19,788 nucleotides of DNA from Chthonomonas sp035294165 (GTDB lineage: Bacteria; Armatimonadota; Chthonomonadetes; Chthonomonadales; Chthonomonadaceae), in NCBI RefSeq assembly GCF_035294165.1, contig NZ_DATGLN010000043.1, forward strand, positions 1 through 19,788, given 5' to 3'. The notes under the pieces are model-generated. The model saw only the letters and a list, made by a program, of their open reading frames with translations. It ran no database searches and was not told the origin of the DNA. Every line of letters starts with the position of its first letter. The stretch's first letter is position 1. Made by a program: the position numbers and the translations under genes. Positions 14,262 through 19,788 of the stretch are shown in pieces.

Positions 14262-14923
14262 CTCTTTTGTCCTCTCTGCGCGGTTGGCTCGAAGCCGAGG
14301 TCTTTTGCGATTTTGCGAAGTTGGCGTGCAAGCCGCGCCTGCGCTTTGTTGTCCATGCCGGCGCGCGATCCCTCGATTACCGCGTCGGCTAGGGTGCGTT
14401 GCAGCAGACCGCAAAGGCTCTGCAGTTGCAACAGTTTGGTATCGTCGGCTTCGGCTGTTTCGGCAGGGGCCTGCTGCAGCAGAAGCGTGCAGCCTTGAAG
14501 CAGGAGCAGCAGTGCGTGTAGCAGTCGGCGGCGATAGCATAGCGCGGCAGGGGCGAGAAGAATGGCCACGATCTCCCGAAATGCCTCGCGCGCAGCCCGC
14601 TGTGAAGGTGTGGCCTGACGGGGAAGAGAGACCACGCGGAGCCAGCTAAGGTCGGAAGAGGGGCTTGCAATCGTAGACTCTGCTGTTTTGGAGGGTATAG
14701 GAGGGAGCTGTACCACATAGTTTTTGATCTGACGAGCTTTTATCGGCCCAATGCCGGGAATGGCGGCCAACCTCTCTTCTGGGCTGTTTTGGAGCGCGGC
14801 GAGACTGTCGAAACCCGCTTTTTGTAGAGCACGAACGCGAATGGGACCAAGCCCAGGAATGCTATGCAGATCGAAAATAGGGCCGGAGGAGGTCTGTTCT
14901 TGGTGGGGTTTCTGGCGGGACAT
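14258..14923 (-). CDS. Helix-hairpin-helix protein of unknown role
   Basis: 221 residues. Residues 19-70 hold two helix-hairpin-helix units (SIPGLGPIRVRALQKAGF and AAIPGIGPIKARQIKNYV), as in RadC, ComEA-like or topoisomerase-I-like DNA-binding modules. The remainder is helical and rich in Leu, Ala, Gln and Arg, with no motif I recognise and no catalytic signature. It lies eight bases after the downstream half CHAD gene and overlaps the Ppx start by four bases, so it is part of the operon. A DNA-binding or structural role is inferred. Confidence 0.75.
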   Translation of the reverse strand: MSRQKPHQEQTSSGPIFDLHSIPGLGPIRVRALQKAGFDSLAALQNSPEERLAAIPGIGPIKARQIKNYVVQLPPIPSKTAESTIASPSSDLSWLRVVSLPRQATPSQRAAREAFREIVAILLAPAALCYRRRLLHALLLLLQGCTLLLQQAPAETAEADDTKLLQLQSLCGLLQRTLADAVIEGSRAGMDNKAQARLARQLRKIAKDLGFEPTAQRGQKR

Positions 14924-14931
14924 GGGGCTGG

Positions 14932-15519
14932 CTACCTCTCATGCGCCTGGGCGAGGTCGGATTCAAGGCGGGTAAGCAGCGCAGAAAGTTCAGAGAAAAG
15001 TTTTTGCCTTTCTGGGCGCTCCCAAAGTTTGCAAAGTTCGGCATAGTGCTGTGCCCGTTGCTCCTTTATACGACGGCAGAGAGCGACCAGACCTTCGCAA
15101 CCTTCCAGGTCTACATGGTGCACACCGATAATAGGAGCACCGTCGGCATCTTTGTCGTAGCCTTTACGCACCAAACGACCTAGTTGTTTGAGCAGGGTGG
15201 GCATAAGGACATCGGCATCGTGGATGTTGCCGAGCAGCTCTTGAAGGTGGCGAAGGTCGGTAAGCAGCGCTTCTAGCCCCTTTTTCTCGGCGGGGTAAAG
15301 GGCGCTTTCCATCTCCGGCGCCTCGAGAAAAAGCTCTAAAGTGTACCGAAGATGTTTAATGGCGATGCGCAACTCATGAAGTTCGTGAACGGCTTCGGGT
15401 CGGTGGACGGCCGAAGCATGTTGTGTGACCTCGGCGAGGTGGCGGCGAATCGCCACAACGGCCGCCTGTGGCACCGATATGGGGCGTTGTTTAGCGAGGG
15501 GTTGGTTCGTCTTTGCCAT
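14932..15519 (-). CDS. CHAD protein, C-terminal-half type
   Basis: 195 residues from ATG 15519; a weak ribosome site only. The core VHELHELRIAIKHLRYTLELF (44-64) is the form normally found in the second helical bundle of a CHAD domain (L-H-x-L-R-x-x-x-K-x-L-R-Y-x-x-E), with H48, R51, K55 and R58 as likely polyphosphate-binding residues. LQELLGNIHDADVL follows at about 95-108, again as in the second half. CHAD domains bind inorganic polyphosphate through basic helices. Its start lies inside the preceding CHAD gene (29-base overlap, other frame). The first-bundle motif is missing here and is carried by the neighbour, so the two may be a split CHAD domain. Confidence 0.85.
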   Translation of the reverse strand: MAKTNQPLAKQRPISVPQAAVVAIRRHLAEVTQHASAVHRPEAVHELHELRIAIKHLRYTLELFLEAPEMESALYPAEKKGLEALLTDLRHLQELLGNIHDADVLMPTLLKQLGRLVRKGYDKDADGAPIIGVHHVDLEGCEGLVALCRRIKEQRAQHYAELCKLWERPERQKLFSELSALLTRLESDLAQAHER

Positions 15520-16024
15520 GTCCGTTCTTCGGTCTCTTTCGATCCGGTTTAATCTGAATGGTAGCTCCGTAAGGGGCAAGCAGTTTTTCAAACTGCTCTT
15601 TCACGCGCCGTGCTTCGAAGCGTTTTAAGGTTTCAGCCACTTCTCGTTGCTTTTGGGTGCGTTGTTGTATCAGTTGCTCACAAAGTTGCTGAATGCCGGT
15701 GCGTTGCGATGGGGGCAGGCTTTCTTCTTCTCGTTGGAGGCGTTCCAGCATCACGTCGAGGTCTCTTGCTTCGCGCAAGGCTTTCGTAATGCCGCGAAGC
15801 TCTTTGTCTAGCTCCTTGAAGTCTTTTTCTTCAAAGCAGTTTGCAAAGAGTTCAAAGACCACGCGTGCTCTTCGTGACCAGACACGCATCTGATGCACGG
15901 CTTCTGGGTCTTTGCCGTGCAACACTCCATCGAAGTAGGAGAGCATGCGCCCAAGACGATATGCGAGCGCGTGCGCCGCAAAGGTACAGGCATCGCGTGG
16001 TGGATGAGGCTGGTTATCCATCAC
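15491..16024 (-). CDS. CHAD protein, N-terminal-half type
   Basis: 177 residues. VHQMRVWSRRARVVFELF (43-60) followed by ELRGITKALREARDLDVMLERL is the first-bundle form of CHAD (x-H-x-M-R-V-x-x-R-R-x-R), with basic residues R47, R51, R52 and R54. The C-terminus is a Lys/Arg/Pro-rich tail (IKPDRKRPKNGHGKDEPTPR). Complete CHAD domains are about 300 residues and contain both bundles; this protein has only the first. The start may be GTG 16024 or ATG 16021. It lies 11 bases after the TrkA-type gene and overlaps the second CHAD gene. Confidence 0.85.
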   Translation of the reverse strand: MMDNQPHPPRDACTFAAHALAYRLGRMLSYFDGVLHGKDPEAVHQMRVWSRRARVVFELFANCFEEKDFKELDKELRGITKALREARDLDVMLERLQREEESLPPSQRTGIQQLCEQLIQQRTQKQREVAETLKRFEARRVKEQFEKLLAPYGATIQIKPDRKRPKNGHGKDEPTPR

Positions 16025-16035
16025 ATTTGTCCCGC

Positions 16036-16695
16036 CTAAGGTTCTGCAAACAGGTCGCGAAGCTGGCGTGCTTTATCGGCTGTCACCAGGGCGATAACAC
16101 CATCTCCTTCCATAAGGGTCGAATCGGCCGTTGGCAAAATGGCTTGCTCTCCTCGAATCAAAGAGATGATGAGCGCTTGAGTGGGCAGGTCGAGGTCACG
16201 AATGGTTTTGCCGACCACAGGTGACTTCGGGCCGATCTCGATCTCTACTATCTCAATGTTGCCACGGTTAAGTGCGGCAAGCGGAATAACTTCACCTCCT
16301 CCAACCTCTTGTTCGATGAGGTTGTAGATGATTTTTGTGGAGCTGACGGTGGCGTCTATGCCGAGGGTTTTGAAAAGGGCCTCGTTTCTTGGGTCGTTAA
16401 CGCGCGAAATGGTTCGCGGAACGTTATGTTCCATTTTGGCCATTTGGCACACCACGAGGTTGTCGTCGTCGCTGCCGGTGACGGCTACAACCACATCGGC
16501 CCTTCCAAAGCCCGCCTGTCGTTGGATGGCGACCTCACACCCGTCGCCTTGCATCACCAACTCGCCCAGCTCGGCGGAAATGGTTTGATAACGAATGCGA
16601 TCTTTTTCTAGCAATAGCACCTCATGGTGCTCGGCTGCAAGGGTTTTTGCGAGGTAGTAGCCGATATTTCCACCCCCTACGATGATCACGTACAT
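16036..16695 (-). CDS. TrkA-type potassium uptake regulator (RCK_N + RCK_C)
   Basis: 219 residues. The N-terminal Rossmann fold shows GGGNIG (7-12) and the acidic end of the second strand at E30, as in NAD(H)-binding RCK/TrkA_N domains. The C-terminal 75 residues (GNIEIVEIEIGPKSPVVGKTIRDLDLP...) form a TrkA_C domain, the ligand-binding part. Such proteins gate Trk or Ktr potassium channels; no channel gene is in the window. ATG 16695 has GGAAAG upstream. It follows the shorter TrkA gene after 32 bases. Confidence 0.9.
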   Translation of the reverse strand: MYVIIVGGGNIGYYLAKTLAAEHHEVLLLEKDRIRYQTISAELGELVMQGDGCEVAIQRQAGFGRADVVVAVTGSDDDNLVVCQMAKMEHNVPRTISRVNDPRNEALFKTLGIDATVSSTKIIYNLIEQEVGGGEVIPLAALNRGNIEIVEIEIGPKSPVVGKTIRDLDLPTQALIISLIRGEQAILPTADSTLMEGDGVIALVTADKARQLRDLFAEP

Positions 16696-16727
16696 TGGTG
16701 TTCTTTCCTAAAAAGTCAAGTTAAGGT

Positions 16728-17180
16728 TTATACATTCAGCTCTACATACTCGGCCGAGTAGTCTTTTGCCAGCCCCCAGGTGTTGGTATTTACAAAGTCG
16801 CGCAGCAGCCCCGAAACGATGGTTGTGGGGCAGATGGTGACAATGCCCATCTGGCGATAGCGGTCGGCACGGATGGGGTCGTAGATTCGCGCGATGACGG
16901 TGGGCACTTTAAAGACCACCTTAGCGATCTGGGCGGCCATAATGTTGCGGTTATCGCCTTGGGTTGCGGCCACGAAGACATCACAGTTCTCTATGCCGGC
17001 TTTGCGAAGAACGTCCTCATCAATGCCGTTGCCGATAATACGTTCTCCCTTAAAGCGCGTTCCGAGACGGCGAAACGCCTCATTTTGCAGGTCAATAACT
17101 GTTACACGGTGGTGGTCGTGGTACATGAGGCGGGCGAAGGTTGAACCTACGCGACCACAGCCAAGAACAATGATATTCAT
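16728..17180 (-). CDS. TrkA_N-only potassium uptake regulator
   Basis: 150 residues: a single RCK_N Rossmann domain with GCGRVG (7-12) and D30 (VTVID) at the end of strand two, and no TrkA_C domain. It probably pairs with the longer TrkA next door, the two together supplying an RCK dimer. AGGAGG lies 16 bases before ATG 17180, far for a ribosome site; a weaker AAAGG is eight bases upstream. It is the first gene of the minus-strand cluster. Confidence 0.88.
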   Translation of the reverse strand: MNIIVLGCGRVGSTFARLMYHDHHRVTVIDLQNEAFRRLGTRFKGERIIGNGIDEDVLRKAGIENCDVFVAATQGDNRNIMAAQIAKVVFKVPTVIARIYDPIRADRYRQMGIVTICPTTIVSGLLRDFVNTNTWGLAKDYSAEYVELNV

Positions 17181-17282
17181 AATAGCCTTTGGTGATCCTC
17201 CTTTTGATAATAGCCGCTGCCGATCTGGTTGGTTTCAGTATACACCAAAACAGATGCCTCTCTCTATGCAAAAGGCGGCTCC

Positions 17283-17300
17283 CTGTGAAATTTTTCACAG
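17283..17300. promoter_or_regulatory. CRP/FNR-like palindrome upstream of the HAD promoter
   Basis: CTGTGAAATTTTTCACAG: 8-base perfect arms around TT, containing exactly TGTGA-N6-TCACA, the CRP consensus layout. It ends four bases before the -35 box of the HAD gene, and its centre is about 47 bases before the likely transcription start and 111 bases before the start codon of the minus-strand cluster. The regulator is not in the window. Confidence 0.55.
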
Positions 17301-17304
17301 TTCC

Positions 17305-17332
17305 TTGAAAAAGTCGGATTACGGGGTATAAT
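17305..17332 (+). promoter_or_regulatory. Near-consensus promoter giving a leaderless mRNA
   Basis: TTGAAA (17305-17310), 16-base spacer, TATAAT (17327-17332). The ATG of the HAD gene begins at 17339, six bases after the -10 box, which is where transcription itself should start. No Shine-Dalgarno can exist in such a transcript. Confidence 0.75.
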
Positions 17333-17338
17333 AGAGCC

Positions 17339-18187
17339 ATGCAGAAGGGGCCGTCGTCAAACATTCGTGCGCTGTTTCTGGATATAGACGGCACCTTGGT
17401 GGGGACGGACAACCGAATATCGGAGGCGGTGCTAAGGGCCGTTGCCAAAGCCCAAGAGCAGGGCATACGCATCGGCCTCTGCACAGGACGCACCCGCTAT
17501 ACGGCAGAGCCGGTGGCAGCGCAGCTTTGGCGACCCTCGGACTATCTTATTGTATCTAATGGCGCAGTTGCCATTGAAACGCAAACGGAGACACTTATAC
17601 ATCGGCGGCTTCTGGAGCCGGCGCTTGCTTTGGAGGTAGCCCGCATATTGGTGGAGGCTGGGGAGCAGGTCTATGTCTACGAGCCGGCCTTTCGCCCTCT
17701 TCTAGAGGAGTCTCGTGTGCTTTATCATCCCGATCTGCCTGTGGGGGCCTTCGCCACCCCACCGCGCTATAGACCTTATGCGTCTATTTTATCCGAGCTG
17801 CCGTTTGTGCCGGTTTCGGTGGCTGCCTTTGGGGCAGCAGAGGCGATGCAAGCCTTGGTGAAGGCGATGCGCGAGGTGCTTTCAGAAGATTTCTCCGTAA
17901 TTCAGTCGGGTACCCACACGATGTGGGGCGTCGAGATATTCGCGGCGGGGGTGAATAAGCGTTCAGGCGCAGAGCGGGTGGCCAGGCGGCTGGGAATTAG
18001 CTCTCAGGAGTGCATGGCGATTGGCGATCATATGAACGATATCGAGTTGCTTGAGTGGGCGGGCATCGGCGTTGCCATGGGCGATGCGCCTGCGGAAGTG
18101 CAGGCGGTGGCCGATTGGACAACCGCCAACGTCCAAGAGGATGGAGTGGCCGAGGCCATTGAACGCCTCCTCACCACGAGGGCATAA
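17339..18187 (+). CDS. Cof-type HAD-superfamily (IIB) phosphatase
   Basis: 282 residues. HAD motif I is FLDIDGT with nucleophile D15 and D17; motif II is LCTGR with T49; motif III is K207 (GVNKRSGAERV); motif IV is AIGDHMNDIELL with D230 and D234. The large cap domain between residues about 85 and 190 is the IIB type, as in Cof, YidA and YbiV, which act on sugar phosphates or flavin/pyridoxal phosphates. The substrate cannot be told. The start ATG sits right at the expected transcription start. The pyrophosphatase follows after 48 bases, so the two may be co-transcribed. Confidence 0.93.
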   Translation: MQKGPSSNIRALFLDIDGTLVGTDNRISEAVLRAVAKAQEQGIRIGLCTGRTRYTAEPVAAQLWRPSDYLIVSNGAVAIETQTETLIHRRLLEPALALEVARILVEAGEQVYVYEPAFRPLLEESRVLYHPDLPVGAFATPPRYRPYASILSELPFVPVSVAAFGAAEAMQALVKAMREVLSEDFSVIQSGTHTMWGVEIFAAGVNKRSGAERVARRLGISSQECMAIGDHMNDIELLEWAGIGVAMGDAPAEVQAVADWTTANVQEDGVAEAIERLLTTRA

Positions 18188-18235
18188 ACATTACCGTCTT
18201 GTGCGAGCTGGCAGGTTAAGGAGTGACAACCCAGG

Positions 18236-19591
18236 ATGGTTCAAGTGCAAGATGCGGCGCAACGCGCCCATATAAAAGAGCGGGGTGACCGTTGGGACCC
18301 CGAAGTGACCTATGTAATAGGGCATCAGCGGCCCGATACCGATGCCATCGCCTCGGCGTTGGGCTATGCCTGGTTCTTAAACCAAATCGGGAAAAAAGTG
18401 ACGCCTGCGCGGGCTGGGCAACCGGGCGAGCAGGCCCTTTTCGCCCTCAATCGCTTCTCCATGACCCCGCCCCTACTGCTAACGGGGGTCGCTCCTACCT
18501 TTGGCCATTGTGCACGTCATCAGGGGGTGGTGGCACCGGACGCTCCGCTGCCGGCCGCCATGGCGCGGGTAGCGGAGGGCGATCGTATTGTGCCGGTTGT
18601 AGACCCCGAAGGGAAACCGGTTGGTGTGGTGACCTCCCTGGCGCTGGCAAGGGCCTATATGGCCCCGATGAACGTGACGGCGATGCTTGCGCAACCCTGT
18701 ATTTCCATCGCCGAGACCCCGGTGGTGTTTCGTGTAAGTGACCGTATTAGTGACTATCGCAACCAACTTCTGCGCAGTGAGACGGACGATTTTCTGGTTG
18801 TCTCTGAAACAGGGCGTTATGTGGGGGTTGCCACACGCAGCCGCATTCTTCAACCGCCGCGAGCGCGCCTGATACTCGTAGACCACAACGAGCTTTCCCA
18901 GGCGGTGGCCGATGCCGAAGAGGCCGAGATCGTGGGGGTTCTTGACCACCATCGGCTCGGAAATCCGCCCACAGCTGCTCCCATTCCTTTTTGGGTGGAC
19001 CCCGTGGGCAGTACCTGCACCCTTATCACCGAGCAGTGCCAAGCCCATAAACTGGAGCCGCCGGAGGGGTTGGCCGGCATGATGCTGAGCGGTATTCTCT
19101 CCGACACGCTGGTTTTGCGCTCTCCAACGACCACCGAGCGCGATCGGGCCGCCGCAGAGTGGTTGGCACAGCTGGCCAAAGTCGAGATTGAGGCCTACGG
19201 GCAGGAGCTACTCCACGCCGCTCCTGGGCTTACCGAGCGCAGCGCCGACGAGATTCTGGATGGCGACCGCAAGAGCTATCAGATGGGAGGGGTGGCCGTC
19301 TCAATAGGACAGGTAGAGGTGACCGGTATGGAGAGTCTGGCGCAACGTCGCGAGGAGCTGTTGCAGGCGTTGGAAGAGCGGCGTGAGCGTGAGGGGTTGG
19401 CCCTCATCGGTCTTATGGTCACCGACATTGTTACCGGTCGCAGCCACCTTTTGTGCCGAGGAGAGCCGTGGATTCTCACCGCACTGCCCTTTACCCGTGT
19501 GGCGGAAGGGGAGTTCGACCTAGAGGATATGGTGTCGCGTAAGAAACAGCTGGTCCCCATGCTGCACGCCGTTTTGGAGGAGGCGTTCTAA
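18236..19591 (+). CDS. Family II manganese-dependent inorganic pyrophosphatase with CBS pair
   Basis: Hydrolyses pyrophosphate to phosphate in the cytoplasm. 451 residues against about 310 for the plain enzyme. The DHH metal site is complete: H30, D34 and D36 (GHQRPDTDA), D216-H217 (VDHNE), and D237-H238-H239 (LDHH). The DHHA2 part carries SDTLVLRSPTTTERD (289-303) and the substrate-binding SRKKQ (434-438). The extra 140 or so residues between H30 and D216 (about 67-208) look like two CBS domains, which in this family bind AMP, ADP or ATP and switch activity; no DRTGG domain fits in the space. AAGGAG lies 12 bases before ATG 18236. The ATG start within a short leader after the HAD gene suggests one transcript. 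Confidence 0.93.
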   Translation: MVQVQDAAQRAHIKERGDRWDPEVTYVIGHQRPDTDAIASALGYAWFLNQIGKKVTPARAGQPGEQALFALNRFSMTPPLLLTGVAPTFGHCARHQGVVAPDAPLPAAMARVAEGDRIVPVVDPEGKPVGVVTSLALARAYMAPMNVTAMLAQPCISIAETPVVFRVSDRISDYRNQLLRSETDDFLVVSETGRYVGVATRSRILQPPRARLILVDHNELSQAVADAEEAEIVGVLDHHRLGNPPTAAPIPFWVDPVGSTCTLITEQCQAHKLEPPEGLAGMMLSGILSDTLVLRSPTTTERDRAAAEWLAQLAKVEIEAYGQELLHAAPGLTERSADEILDGDRKSYQMGGVAVSIGQVEVTGMESLAQRREELLQALEERREREGLALIGLMVTDIVTGRSHLLCRGEPWILTALPFTRVAEGEFDLEDMVSRKKQLVPMLHAVLEEAF

Positions 19592-19602
19592 AAAAATTTT
19601 TT

Positions 19603-19625
19603 AGCAAGGCTTGACACACCTTGCT
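19603..19625. promoter_or_regulatory. Inverted repeat overlapping the next promoter's -35 box
   Basis: AGCAAGG (19603-19609) and CCTTGCT (19619-19625) around a 9-base centre that contains the TTGACA box. It may be an operator, or a terminator stem for the pyrophosphatase gene; no T run follows on +. A7T6 lies just before it (19591-19602). Confidence 0.4.
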
Positions 19626-19640
19626 TCTACGTGGTAAACT
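19611..19640 (+). promoter_or_regulatory. Promoter of the T-box leader transcript
   Basis: TTGACA (19611-19616), 18-base spacer, TAAACT (19635-19640) with an extended TGG before it. Transcription should begin near 19647, about 40 bases before the T-box Stem I. Confidence 0.7.
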
Positions 19641-19684
19641 AGATGTAACTTGCCAATAATTCAGATTGACAATTGAGTAAGCAA

Positions 19685-19788
19685 TGCGATGACGAGGCCA
19701 GTAGGCACGAAGCTCTCGCTTCAGAGAGTCGCCGGGTGGTGCAAGGCGATGCAGAGGCGTGCTGAAACTCCCCTCCGAGCAGAAACGC
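19685..19788 (+). promoter_or_regulatory. T-box leader (Stem I), cut by the window end; probable leucine specifier CUC
   Basis: Senses uncharged tRNA and controls the gene downstream. Stem I landmarks in order: GATGACGAGG (19689), the AGTA of the specifier loop (19700-19703), the AG-bulge box CAGAGAG (19722-19728), the apical GGGTGGTGCAA loop (19734-19744) closed by TCGCC/GGCGA, then GCGTGC (19757-19762) pairing with GGCACG (19704-19709), CTGAAA, CTC and finally CCTCCGAGC (19772-19780), whose CCTC pairs with GAGG (19694-19697). By analogy with the B. subtilis glyQS leader, where the codon follows GAAA, the specifier is CTC (19768-19770), a leucine codon. Stem I ends near 19781; the antiterminator with its T-box sequence lies outside the window. 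Confidence 0.75.

Noticed and set aside
14262..14540. N-terminal extension of the Ppx protein
   Set aside because: The extension is Arg/Ala/Pro-rich, overlaps the helix-hairpin-helix gene, and the actin-like domain begins right after ATG 14261.
14197..14649. 150-residue frame on + opposite the helix-hairpin-helix gene
   Set aside because: Antisense shadow in GC-rich coding DNA, with Arg/Ala-rich sequence and no ribosome site.
17237..17242. -10 box TATACT on the minus strand for the TrkA cluster
   Set aside because: No -35 at a usable distance and no extended -10.

Overview
The window is bacterial chromosomal DNA. Its style (RHS-like surface proteins with displaced tips, family II pyrophosphatase with a regulatory insert, CHAD and Ppx genes, a T-box leader, good Shine-Dalgarno sites) would fit Armatimonadota (Chthonomonas-like) or a related Gram-negative-type phylum. 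This is an impression from memory of gene families, not a measured assignment.

Left part (1-7547), accessory region, all genes on +. A secreted or surface protein whose 5' end is off the window is followed six bases later, in the same frame, by a short RHS core protein with a cysteine-rich tip (tip A). Two further copies of the end of the RHS core follow (about 3685 and 5677). Each leads into a different cysteine-rich tip (B: 12 cysteines; C: a glycine-zipper hairpin flanked by cysteines). After each of the three tips comes a different hairpin and then an unrelated partner gene: an exported ankyrin-repeat protein, an exported beta-propeller-like protein, and a four-helix membrane protein with a PH-like segment. 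The layout is [RHS core end - variable tip - hairpin - partner] three times, with B and C looking like displaced (orphan) tips. The core of B is frameshifted and C has one in-frame stop, so parts of the array are decaying or silent.

Middle part. Positions 7548-8385 hold no convincing gene but several repeats, including a 120-base unit present twice. Then come miaB (tRNA methylthiotransferase), a LacI-type regulator, purB on the minus strand, and a small GYF_2/DUF2628-like membrane protein on +.

Right part. A tight minus-strand gene cluster reads from 17180 down to 13308: two TrkA-type NAD-binding proteins, two proteins that look like the two halves of one polyphosphate-binding CHAD domain, a helix-hairpin-helix protein, and an exopolyphosphatase (Ppx/GppA) whose start overlaps the upstream stop by ATGA. 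Divergent from it are a Cof-type HAD phosphatase, apparently made from a leaderless mRNA behind a near-consensus promoter with a CRP/FNR-like palindrome just upstream, and a family II inorganic pyrophosphatase with a CBS pair. Polyphosphate and pyrophosphate turnover plus potassium control is the shared theme. The window ends inside a T-box leader: its Stem I is complete, with a probable CUC (leucine) specifier, so the next gene beyond the window is probably in leucine tRNA charging, biosynthesis or transport.
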